This document shows, one piece after another, positions 1-7,618 of a DNA stretch of 64,000 bases. The DNA comes from an uncultured Deefgea sp. (lineage in GTDB: Bacteria > Pseudomonadota > Gammaproteobacteria > Burkholderiales > Chitinibacteraceae). The notes beneath the pieces were generated by a model. The model searched no databases. It worked only from the letters and a program-made list of their open reading frames with translations, and was not told where the DNA came from. The first letter of the stretch is position 1, and every line of letters starts with the position of its first letter. Both the position numbers and the translations under genes were made by a program. Location of the stretch: assembly GCF_947072475.1 (NCBI RefSeq), contig NZ_CAMTIA010000015.1:1-64000 (forward strand). Reading direction: 5' to 3'.

Positions 1-839
1 ACGCAAGCGTCATACGTATTTTGCATCAGCGTCGCCACCGTCATCAAACCGACGCCGCCCGGTACTGGCGTAATCCAGCTGGCGCGCTCTTTGGCCGCGT
101 CAAACTCAACGTCGCCGCACAATTTGCCGTTTTCTAAGCGATTGATACCCACGTCAATCACGATGGCACCTTCTTTAATCCATTCGCCTTTAACAAAGTT
201 AGGAATCCCCACGCCGGCCACCACCACATCGGCAGCGCGGACTTTATCGGCCAAATCTTTGGTTTTGCTATGACAAATCGTCACTGTTGCTCGCGCTAGC
301 AACAATTCCAATGCTTGTGGACGACCAACAATATTGCTCGCGCCCACCACCACCGCATCTTTACCGACCAAATCAATACCGGTTTTTTCCAGCAAAGTCA
401 TCACACCGCGTGGCGTGCACGGGCGCAGCAAAGGCATTTTCAACACTAAACGGCCAATATTATAGGGATGGAAACCATCCACATCCTTAACTGGGTCGAT
501 CAATTCAATCACTTTATCGGCATCAATATGCTTAGGCAGCGGCAATTGCACCAAAATGCCATCCACATCGTCACGAGTATTGAGCTCGGCAACCAGCTTT
601 AATACCTCGGCCTCTGCAGTATCGGCCGGTAAATCATAGGCAAATGAGGTAATTCCGGCGTTTTCACACTGGCGTTTTTTATTGCCAACATAAACTTGTG
701 ACGCCGGATCGCTACCAACCAGGATCACAGCCAAAGCTGGAGCACGTTGACCAGCTGCGACGCGTGCATCGACTTTAGTGCGTACTTCAGCAACAATTTC
801 TTGAGAAATGGCTTTGCCATCAAGGATCTGGGCAGTCAT
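1..839 (-). CDS. folD: Bifunctional methylenetetrahydrofolate dehydrogenase/cyclohydrolase FolD (3' end outside window)
   Basis: FolD interconverts 5,10-methylene-, methenyl- and 10-formyl-tetrahydrofolate with NADP, supplying one-carbon units in the cytoplasm. The minus strand from ATG at 839 reads continuously to the window edge for 279 codons with no stop. The family is about 284 residues, so only the last few are missing. The end carries the FolD signature region [16 protein letters not shown] (normally near residues 260-280). The start [12 protein letters not shown] matches the family N-terminus. The gene points away from the tRNA cluster, whose promoter lies about 80 bp upstream. Identification is firm; the exact stop lies outside the window. 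Confidence 0.93.
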   Translation of the reverse strand, partial: MTAQILDGKAISQEIVAEVRTKVDARVAAGQRAPALAVILVGSDPASQVYVGNKKRQCENAGITSFAYDLPADTAEAEVLKLVAELNTRDDVDGILVQLPLPKHIDADKVIELIDPVKDVDGFHPYNIGRLVLKMPLLRPCTPRGVMTLLEKTGIDLVGKDAVVVGASNIVGRPQALELLLARATVTICHSKTKDLADKVRAADVVVAGVGIPNFVKGEWIKEGAIVIDVGINRLENGKLCGDVEFDAAKERASWITPVPGGVGLMTVATLMQNTYDAC

Positions 840-919
840 GGGCTTACTCCGGCTGTTCTAGTGAAGGGGCGCATTTTCTCACTATTTCACTTTTTTCACA
901 AAAAAGTTCGCACAAGGTG

Positions 920-948
920 TTGACGGGAAGAATTTGGCAACGTATAGT
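920..948 (+). promoter_or_regulatory. Sigma-70 promoter of the tRNA cluster
   Basis: A -35 hexamer TTGACG (920-925) and -10 hexamer TATAGT (943-948) are separated by 17 bp and followed 12 bp later by the first base of tRNA-Pro. Spacing and match to consensus are very good. Inferred transcription start is near 955. Confidence 0.75.
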
Positions 949-960
949 TCGGCCTCTGTT

Positions 961-1037
961 CGGGGCGTAGCGCAGCCCGGTAGCGCACCTGGTTTGGGAC
1001 CAGGTGGTCGTGAGTTCGAATCCCACCGCCCCGACCA
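961..1037 (+). tRNA. tRNA-Pro (anticodon TGG)
   Basis: A 77-nt cloverleaf with a fully paired 7-bp acceptor stem (CGGGGCG with CGCCCCG), anticodon loop containing TGG, T-loop GTTCGAATCC and encoded CCA at 1035-1037. It is the first of three clustered tRNA genes behind one promoter. Confidence 0.96.
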
Positions 1038-1074
1038 GAAACACTAAGTAGTAAAGATGAGTAGTAAATACGGA

Positions 1075-1151
1075 GCTCCCGTAGCTCAACCGGATAGAGC
1101 AACGACCTTCTAAGTCGTAGGTTACAGGTTCGATTCCTGTCGGGTGCGCCA
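1075..1151 (+). tRNA. tRNA-Arg (anticodon TCT), acceptor stem with a 3:70 mismatch
   Basis: A 77-nt cloverleaf: anticodon stem ACGAC/GTCGT, loop CTTCTAA with anticodon TCT, T-loop GGTTCGATTCC and encoded CCA (1149-1151). The acceptor stem is GCTCCCG against CGGGTGC. It pairs at six positions but leaves T1077 opposite T1145 (position 3:70), where a 3:70 A-U pair is common in this tRNA. The gene is otherwise normal. Confidence 0.93.
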
Positions 1152-1188
1152 AGCATACCGAGAATTCGCAGATTATAAAAGTTTTGTG

Positions 1189-1264
1189 GTGGCTGTAGCT
1201 CAGTTGGTAGAGTCCAGGATTGTGATTCCTGTTGTCGTGGGTTCGAGCCCCATCAGCCACCCCA
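1189..1264 (+). tRNA. tRNA-His (anticodon GTG)
   Basis: Acceptor stem GTGGCTG (1189-1195) pairs with CAGCCAC (1254-1260), followed by discriminator C and CCA at 1262-1264. The anticodon loop ATTGTGATT carries GTG. Base 1188 is G, the encoded -1 guanosine typical of bacterial tRNA-His, opposite the C73 discriminator. Confidence 0.96.
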
Positions 1265-1275
1265 CAATAAGCACT

Positions 1276-1301
1276 AGCCCAGTCTTCGGACTGGGCTTTT
1301 T
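1276..1301 (+). terminator. Rho-independent terminator of the tRNA cluster
   Basis: Perfect 9-bp stem AGCCCAGTC / GACTGGGCT with a TTCG tetraloop followed by a run of five T, 12 bp after the end of tRNA-His. Confidence 0.9.
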
Positions 1302-1320
1302 GCTTTTCTGCCCTACCGCA

Positions 1321-1455
1321 TCAAAAAAATCGCTCCGTGTAGCCAGCCCAATCAGTTAGCCGCTGCTTTTTTCTGCCTAACACCGTCTGGATTTGTTTTT
1401 TACATCCCCTATTCGCACAACACCAACACGAGCCCCGCGCTTTATTTTTATTCAT
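1321..1455 (-). CDS. Possible 44-residue Cys-rich small protein (uncertain)
   Basis: An ATG at 1455 preceded by AAAAGG at a plausible Shine-Dalgarno distance opens a 44-codon frame ending at 1321, just downstream of the DUF2357 nuclease gene on the same strand. The product begins MNKNKARGSCWCCANRGCKK: basic, with a cysteine cluster and no recognised family. It could be a chance frame. The only support is the ribosome binding site and its position in the defence patch. Confidence 0.2.
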   Translation of the reverse strand: MNKNKARGSCWCCANRGCKKQIQTVLGRKKQRLTDWAGYTERFF

Positions 1456-1537
1456 TATTTGGCCTTTTTGAATTTGGAATGGCACCGCCAGCACCGCCCT
1501 CAAGGTGGACAAGCCTATTTATTGGACCGCGCTTTGG

Positions 1538-3910
1538 CTAATGACCAGAAGTGATTTTCGGCGAATACAAATTCCCATAGCGCACAGGTAATGTCTCCCA
1601 CGCGCAGCCTGCATGCAATGCAACAGTGCTACTCAACTTCATCTGCAAATGTTCAGACTGTGGTATTGCGATACAACTGCTAAGCGCCTCTGCCACGCCC
1701 AATTCAATCAGCCAATAATCTTGCTCTGGTTTTTTGATTTCATCACTAATGCGACCTGATTGCTCGGCTGAAATCGCTTTGCGCGGAACAATTTTAATTG
1801 ATTTGATTGGATAGACAAATTGCACCCCCGCCGCACCAGCTAATGCGCAATGCGTTAGTTCTAGCATCGCCGTGTGTGATAAGTGCTCGCGTTCGGTGGT
1901 ATCGACTGGGGTGTGATAGTAACGCGCCCGACCAAGCTCAACGTCCCGACAATAGCCCATATCACGGTCACTACCAATTTTGGCAACCAGTACCAAATCG
2001 CTATAGCGCGAAATTTGCATCCCTGTTGGTGCAATCCGTACCGACTCCTGCGCCAAATGAGCATCAGGTGTCTGCATTGAATATAGGATTGGCTCTGCCA
2101 CGCTACTGTCTGAAATAATAGCAGTAGGAACGCGCGCCAAATGTTGTGCTAAAAACTGGCGTAACCACTTATTTTCTTGGCACGGCAGCGCTGGAAAAGC
2201 ACCGATGCCAACCGCTTCAATTGCATCAGCATAAGGATTGGCACTGGCTTCATCTTGGTCGCCAAACCAGCTCGGGTACAAAACAAAAGCCCCAATAACG
2301 GGTCGTGATTTCAACTTGTTATTGGTATTGGGTTGCACATGAATCAAGGCATCACGGTAGCGATGCATTTGGTTGATGGCATCCTCTGGCGCAAGGTCAA
2401 CACCTTCTTTATTCGTCTCAATCCGATATTTCGCATCAAAAATCCAAGTGATTTTTTCGTCATTGGGAAACGTCACTTCCAGCAAAATATCCGGCTTCTG
2501 ATTGTTATTCCATGAATAAATCTGTCCAAAGCTACTTTTGTCCAACTGGGTAATTAGCGGCTCATGCGCCAAGCGCAAGGTCAGACCATCATCGCGAGAA
2601 AAACAGAATGCCGCGCCTTGGCCATCATTGAGCTGCCAATCAAAACCCGCTCGACTCAACTTGGCTTGCTGGGCGCTATCTTCAGCAAACCCCAAATCGA
2701 GTAACTGCTGCCGCACTTCGAGTAAACACCAAACTTCATACAACTCAGCAACCGATTTAAGTGAAATATTGGCCGACTGGCCAAATACCGTTAAATACAT
2801 TTTTAGCTGCTGCCAAACGCGATACACCCCCGAGTAACCCGCCCGTTGATGCAGCACCAAGGACTCGCGCTCACTGCCCGTATAATCGCCCACCTCGGCA
2901 AACATCGGCTGCGCTAGCGCCTGTTGCAATGGTTTTTTCCAACGGGCTAGTTCGCTAAAAAAGGCTTCAGAAAGTCGCTCATCTTTAGTGCTGGCATTAA
3001 TATTCTTGGCGCGCGAAATAAATTGACCCAGTTCACGCTGGCAACGCTCCAGCACCATTTTGATAAAGCGATTTTCCGGTGTATCAAGTGAGAGCCTGCG
3101 CTGAGTCACTTTGAATCGATTTTGGTTTATCTTTTGCTCAACCGCCAAACCTACCTGCTCTTCTAACTTAGGCGGCAATTTACCGCGCAGTTGTTCAAGT
3201 CGTTGACTGCGCACTATCGGCTGCAAGCGATTGTGGGGAGAATTACAGATGTAACGCACATGCCGATGCAGCTCGGCGCGTAGTGAGGCAAATTGCGCCA
3301 ACCACAGCAAAGGAAAACGCTCAAAGGGCTGTCTCGAGCGCGCTAATTCATGGTCAGTTTTTTGTACGAAAGAAAAGCGCCACAACGGGTACTGTTTGTC
3401 GATTTGGTTCTGGATAGCATTAAGGTCAGTGACCATATCCATTTTGGTTGGCCAGACTTGAAACGACAGTGCATTCTCATGTCGCTGACCGCCCTGCATC
3501 CAAGCTAGGCCAAGCCGAAACCAGCCCACATCATTACCAAAGTTAATCACGCCGCGCAGTGATGCTCTTGTATTGGGGCGACCGTCTCCGGTGCAATGAA
3601 AATTGTCGCAAACGCTATTGAGGCGATGCAAAATTTCCGCATCCTCGACCGTGCCATTGAAAGTAAACTCAAAATCATAGCTACGATTCTCAAAGAAAAT
3701 CGGTTCGGCCAAGTTCACTTCATTGGCAGATTTTTGAGGTATATCATTGACGGCTATTTTGGAAATACCATGCAGGCGTATACCCTGAATAGGCATCAAC
3801 TTATCACGCGCCGTTAAGGTGTTCGCCAATTGCTGACTGGCGCGCGTAATGTCTTTACTCCAAATATCGAGTTGCCAATCAGGGCTGCGTAATGACAGAA
3901 GTAAAGGCAC
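1538..3910 (-). CDS. DUF2357 / PD-(D/E)XK nuclease, McrC-like partner of the AAA+ protein
   Basis: A 790-residue predicted nuclease, the presumed cutting subunit of a restriction system. A DUF2357-type N-terminal region and helical middle (about 180-420, with the family signature LYEVWCLLEVR at 390-400) lead into a PD-(D/E)XK core. The core shows PDILLEV at 473-479 and FDAKYR at 491-496, followed by the helix motif QMHRYRDA near 514-521. About 200 more residues follow; the segment near 690-745 (VPRKAI ... DYWLIELG) is beta-rich by eye and could be a PUA/EVE-like reader, which is a guess. The start is GTG at 3910, because an in-frame stop lies five codons upstream. The gene follows the McrB-like gene by 122 bp on the same strand. 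McrC, BsuMI and LlaJI components are the nearest known parallels. Confidence 0.8.
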   Translation of the reverse strand: MPLLLSLRSPDWQLDIWSKDITRASQQLANTLTARDKLMPIQGIRLHGISKIAVNDIPQKSANEVNLAEPIFFENRSYDFEFTFNGTVEDAEILHRLNSVCDNFHCTGDGRPNTRASLRGVINFGNDVGWFRLGLAWMQGGQRHENALSFQVWPTKMDMVTDLNAIQNQIDKQYPLWRFSFVQKTDHELARSRQPFERFPLLWLAQFASLRAELHRHVRYICNSPHNRLQPIVRSQRLEQLRGKLPPKLEEQVGLAVEQKINQNRFKVTQRRLSLDTPENRFIKMVLERCQRELGQFISRAKNINASTKDERLSEAFFSELARWKKPLQQALAQPMFAEVGDYTGSERESLVLHQRAGYSGVYRVWQQLKMYLTVFGQSANISLKSVAELYEVWCLLEVRQQLLDLGFAEDSAQQAKLSRAGFDWQLNDGQGAAFCFSRDDGLTLRLAHEPLITQLDKSSFGQIYSWNNNQKPDILLEVTFPNDEKITWIFDAKYRIETNKEGVDLAPEDAINQMHRYRDALIHVQPNTNNKLKSRPVIGAFVLYPSWFGDQDEASANPYADAIEAVGIGAFPALPCQENKWLRQFLAQHLARVPTAIISDSSVAEPILYSMQTPDAHLAQESVRIAPTGMQISRYSDLVLVAKIGSDRDMGYCRDVELGRARYYHTPVDTTEREHLSHTAMLELTHCALAGAAGVQFVYPIKSIKIVPRKAISAEQSGRISDEIKKPEQDYWLIELGVAEALSSCIAIPQSEHLQMKLSSTVALHAGCAWETLPVRYGNLYSPKITSGH

Positions 3911-4032
3911 GGTGATTCCGAGTGATTAAGCAAGACTAAGGCAAAACTTCCCCCGCAGCGTTGCTTTGTCTTGCCGTACAATTTGTACTGTCTACGACGT
4001 TGCGCCTTGCTGGGTAATTTTTGAATTTTTAC

Positions 4033-5706
4033 TTACGGCCAAAAGCTAGTAAAGCTATCGCGAACTAGGCGCTCTTGCATCCACTTAAGCTTGGCAAGAC
4101 TACGATACTCAATTAGCAGCGGCCTACCATCTTTATTCTCACGCAACAAATCAAGGCGTTGACCAGCGCCGCTATGCAGGCGGGTCGCCAATAGCGCACT
4201 CAATTGGGTCAGCAAACTTTTTGTATCATCAACAGAGCGTAATTTTTCCGCATCACCTTCTAGTCGTGGCAACAGTTTACCCATCAGAAAATCATCCCAA
4301 ACCGCATGCAACGTCGCTTCGTCTGTCGGGGTATAGCAGGCCAACGCAACCAGCATTTCGTTGAGCGCCCGATATGCCAACTCAAATGGTGTACCTTTGA
4401 CGACCGCATTGATTTCAGTCATCAAAGCAATGCTGGCATCAACCATATGAACGTCCGTACCATCTGCTGCTGCGTACTTCAAGGTGCTTAAATCCACGCC
4501 CTCAACATCCGAATACGATGAAAAGTTAATTTTTTTATTCGTAGTCTTTGGGTCTAAAAACGCCGAAAAATCATTCGGGAAAAACACACCAAAATCTATC
4601 GTCAACGCACGGTCAATCACCTTGCGTGAGAAACCGTGCGTGGTTTCGTCCATATTCACCGTGCCCGCCACGATTAAATTGGGTGGAATCGGCATACCAA
4701 CCTCTTTGCTGCAAAAGTGCTGCCACAAGGCATCGTCACCATTGGCAAAGCCTAATTCTTCCGCCAAATGGTTGAGTGCGGCTTCTTTATTATCTTTGGT
4801 AAACGGCAGCTCAAACGGCTTAAAAATCGCATCGCAGCGATATTGCCCATCGCGCCATTGACGCGTTTCAATCAAAGACAGGTAGTCGGCAAAATACTGC
4901 TCAACAGGCGCTAGATTCATCTCATCTAGGCAAACCCAATGCGTTTTGGCTTCAGGATTGAGCGTATAAAAGCCATTCGCATCTACGCTCACAAACGCAT
5001 CGCGCCACGCCTTGGCGATAAATTTAAGAAACGGGGTCGCCACATAATGCTCGCCGCCGATGCGTGACACGTAGCCAAGCAAATCAGAAGGCTCGTGCCA
5101 ATCAGGCCGCACCGCGATTTGTTCTAAATAGCTCAGGTCGCCAACATTCGACTGCATCCGCGCTTGCTCACGCACAAAGCGGGATTTGCCTGTGCCCGAT
5201 ATGCCAGCAAGCAGAATAAAAGGTTTGTATATCTGATTGCTAGTTGAGCTACTGAGTAATATTTTTTTGGGGGCGGGATAACTAGAAATTAGTTCAGTTA
5301 ATAGCTGAATCGTTTTATCTAAGCGCTCTGGCGTAATGTTAATGCGTTCATCATTAATTGATGATGAAATATCATTATTCGCCCATGATATTAACTTTGA
5401 AAGAGTACAAAATGTAGGCTTAGTTTGTACTTCTAATATTGAACGAGCTGCTAAATCATTGAAATTACTTGCCAACTCTCTCCAGTTATCTTCGTTATAA
5501 CTTTGATGAGGAGTGAATTGGGCAATCTTATTTTTTATGTCGCTTGATGCCGCTAAGAAAGATTCCAAAGAAAGCGTAAAAGCCTTTAGGCCTCGCTTTC
5601 CTGAGTTTTGGAACGTTATATACCAACCATTAGTTGAAAGACTCGATGCAAATCCTGTTTGAGTAATGCTTGCAAGGTATGAACTAAGGTTTTGATGCAG
5701 ACTCAT
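4033..5706 (-). CDS. McrB-like AAA+ NTPase of a restriction system
   Basis: A 557-residue AAA+ protein of the McrB/MoxR type. About 155 residues of unassigned N-terminal sequence precede the motor: Walker A GISGTGKS at 168-175, Walker B VCLDEMN at 258-264, and VAGTVNMDETTHGFSRKVIDRA-type sensor/arginine-finger region at 346-367 (NMDE occupies the place of the McrB MNxxD signature). The McrB family uses GTP; whether this member prefers GTP or ATP cannot be read. Its start overlaps the methyltransferase stop by 23 bp and the DUF2357 nuclease follows, so translation is probably coupled and all three likely form one module. By eye the 5' third is clearly more AT-rich than the rest, suggesting a mosaic origin. 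Confidence 0.85.
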   Translation of the reverse strand: MSLHQNLSSYLASITQTGFASSLSTNGWYITFQNSGKRGLKAFTLSLESFLAASSDIKNKIAQFTPHQSYNEDNWRELASNFNDLAARSILEVQTKPTFCTLSKLISWANNDISSSINDERINITPERLDKTIQLLTELISSYPAPKKILLSSSTSNQIYKPFILLAGISGTGKSRFVREQARMQSNVGDLSYLEQIAVRPDWHEPSDLLGYVSRIGGEHYVATPFLKFIAKAWRDAFVSVDANGFYTLNPEAKTHWVCLDEMNLAPVEQYFADYLSLIETRQWRDGQYRCDAIFKPFELPFTKDNKEAALNHLAEELGFANGDDALWQHFCSKEVGMPIPPNLIVAGTVNMDETTHGFSRKVIDRALTIDFGVFFPNDFSAFLDPKTTNKKINFSSYSDVEGVDLSTLKYAAADGTDVHMVDASIALMTEINAVVKGTPFELAYRALNEMLVALACYTPTDEATLHAVWDDFLMGKLLPRLEGDAEKLRSVDDTKSLLTQLSALLATRLHSGAGQRLDLLRENKDGRPLLIEYRSLAKLKWMQERLVRDSFTSFWP

Positions 5707-6946
5707 CGTGATTCCTTAAAAACTGCTCAAATATTGATTTTGATAGTGCTTTGATGACTGGTACTGAAACACTATTTCCAAATTGCTTATACGCCTGAAC
5801 ATTTGACTTGCTGTAAATAAACTCGCGGGGAAATCCTTGAAGATTAGCCGCTTCGCGTGGGGTTAATTTACGTGGATTTTTTCCTTCTTGCTCAATAAGT
5901 ATTTCACTACCATCTTTATAATATCGAGCTGAAATAGTGTTGGTATAGGGCGATTCACTATTCACAATGCCAAAGCCAAAACCTTTTCCATTCACTTTAT
6001 TATTTTCTTTTCGACGCTGATGGCCATCCCAAAGTCGATCAGAAATTGTGTATTTTTCATCAGGTGATTCTTCTAAAATATCGCCGACTCGGGTTGTGCT
6101 ATGTGTTGGCAATGGATACTCAAATTTCTCAGTTAATCCATCCTGCCAAAGCACGATATAGATACGTTGTCTATTTTGCGGCACACCAAAATCAACCGAA
6201 CGCAGCACCATTTTTTTTGCTTCATCTTGCAATTGTTTTGGTGTACCTGACGCAATTATTTTTCTATCGATATTGCAGGAGTATCCAATGCTGGTCAATG
6301 TGCGAAGAATGACTTGTAGCGTATAGCCTTTATCATGACTAATTAAGCCTTTTACATTTTCAAGCAACGCGACTTTAGGGCGCTTCATCTCAATAATTTT
6401 GGCGATATTGTGAAATAACGTACCTCGTGTATCACCAATACCAAGTTTTAAACCTGCGTGCGAAAACGGTTGACATGGAAAACCACCAATCAATACATCG
6501 TGGTCTGGAATATCTTCAACTGGGATTTTTGTAATGTCGCCAAATGGAAAATCACCATGATTGCTGAAGTAGGTTTCTTGCGCGTTTTTCTCAAACTCAG
6601 ATGAAAAAACACAAGTACCACCCGCTTGCTGAAAACCAATCCGCATGCCACCAATGCCTGCGAATAAATCAATAAACGAAAATCCGCCATGAGTCGGCGG
6701 TTTGATGGGTAGGTGCTGAGTAAGAGCAGCTTTAAAGTGGGATTCTTGCTCGTAAGCACCCGCCACTTTTAAGGCGTTGATAATTTGCTGAGCATCAACA
6801 CCGCGTTGCGCCGCATAGAGCGGTCGATTCTGAGCGATGGCATGCACCCATTGATGAATTACCGCTTCTGGCGTACTACCTTCTGGTACATATTGATTGG
6901 CCAGCGGTTTTAAGGTGCGTTCAACTAACTCAAGAAAATGGTTCAC
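5684..6946 (-). CDS. DNA (cytosine-5) methyltransferase, Dcm-like
   Basis: A 420-residue C5-cytosine methyltransferase, presumably protecting host sites from the adjacent nuclease. Motifs in order: I (FIDLFAGIGG, 91-100), IV with the catalytic cysteine (GGFPCQPFS, C158), VI (ENVKG, 196-200), VIII (QNRQRIYIV, 257-265), a target-recognition stretch, IX (LTPREAANLQGFP, 361-373) and X (QFGNSVSVPV). About 88 residues precede motif I, and the ISARYYKDGSEILI segment is very like E. coli Dcm, so this is the Dcm branch. The target sequence is unknown. The start is GTG at 6946 (no in-frame ATG upstream), about 70 bp after a good promoter. It is first in the operon, as expected if modification must precede restriction. 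Confidence 0.93.
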   Translation of the reverse strand: MNHFLELVERTLKPLANQYVPEGSTPEAVIHQWVHAIAQNRPLYAAQRGVDAQQIINALKVAGAYEQESHFKAALTQHLPIKPPTHGGFSFIDLFAGIGGMRIGFQQAGGTCVFSSEFEKNAQETYFSNHGDFPFGDITKIPVEDIPDHDVLIGGFPCQPFSHAGLKLGIGDTRGTLFHNIAKIIEMKRPKVALLENVKGLISHDKGYTLQVILRTLTSIGYSCNIDRKIIASGTPKQLQDEAKKMVLRSVDFGVPQNRQRIYIVLWQDGLTEKFEYPLPTHSTTRVGDILEESPDEKYTISDRLWDGHQRRKENNKVNGKGFGFGIVNSESPYTNTISARYYKDGSEILIEQEGKNPRKLTPREAANLQGFPREFIYSKSNVQAYKQFGNSVSVPVIKALSKSIFEQFLRNHDESASKP

Positions 6947-7016
6947 GATGATAATTAACTCTGGTAACTTTGTGCAGGGTATCTGTATCTAGCTATTACT
7001 AAATAAGGCTCGGTTT

Positions 7017-7046
7017 TATATACTTAACAATAAATATCAATGGCAA
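7017..7046 (-). promoter_or_regulatory. Predicted promoter of the methyltransferase/McrB-like/nuclease operon
   Basis: On the minus strand, TTGCCA (7041-7046) and TATATA (7017-7022) are 18 bp apart, about 70 bp upstream of the GTG start. No controller-protein gene or obvious C-box is visible beside it. Confidence 0.5.
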
Positions 7047-7310
7047 GTTCAAAAAATGAATAAATAGACCAAAGTCGATTGGGTGGCTGTAGGTATATGG
7101 CGCGGTGAGTGGCACTCATTTTGACGTTCATTGGCTCACCGACGACCTGCCGAAAAGATCAGTATTGCTTCTGCTAAGAATACGCTACCCCCCCTAAAAT
7201 CGCGCCCAATTATTGCACGTTCAACGGGTTTAGTCCCTAAAAACCCCGCACATCAATACCTAGCGTTCAATCGCTGGTAGCTCAGGCAATCCGTCTTTGT
7301 CACACCGCAA

Positions 7311-7526
7311 TCAACACGTGTTCAACGTCATTAGATGTTCTAAAAAACGGCAACCTGGGAGAGGCAATGCTCTAAAAATAGCTCTAATGGTTTGCTGTGC
7401 GAAGGCGTGGCGTTGCAGTGTTAAACGCCAATCCAAAATCAGCTTTGCGGTTATTAATTTCGGCAATAGTGCTTTGGCCAAGCGGCGTACTGCTTGCTCT
7501 TGCGCGGGTGTTAATGGCTGGTCAGG
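7311..7526 (-). pseudogene. Decayed fragment resembling the C-terminus of a type I restriction subunit (HsdR)
   Basis: The minus frame between in-frame stops at 7529 and 7313 encodes about 71 residues without a usable start. The readable core TAKLILDWRLTLQ, followed by QQTIRAIFRALP, resembles from memory the conserved LVLDWR...ARAAVR..I...L..LP segment near the end of some type I R subunits. Nothing else of such a gene survives nearby, so at best this is a relic. The position beside a restriction module fits a turnover site for defence genes. The similarity is by eye only and could be coincidental. Confidence 0.35.
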
Positions 7527-7618
7527 CTAGATTTTCGCTTCTCGCTTTTAATTTTGCCACGCCCAAAATGGCGTAATCCCGTTATGATGACAAGGTTTAA
7601 TCAACTGACGGTAGCGCA

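Larger units (their letters stand above)
6947..7618. other. 672-bp intergenic region between the restriction module and sbcB
   Basis: Apart from the methyltransferase promoter (7017-7046) and the HsdR-like remnant (7311-7526), no intact gene is visible here. The part next to the methyltransferase is AT-rich. Around 7101-7142 there is an imperfect inverted repeat (GGTGAG ... CTCACC). The rest looks like decayed coding sequence with stops in all frames. Confidence 0.5.

Noticed and set aside
844-1260. Minus-strand frames of 138 and 86 codons across the tRNA cluster
   Set aside because: They read antisense through three clear tRNA genes; the GFELTTTWSQTR-like text is the well-known spurious translation of tRNA genes.
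7297-7530. Plus-strand 77-codon frame
   Set aside because: Composition is not protein-like; the minus strand of the same region carries the HsdR-like relic instead.
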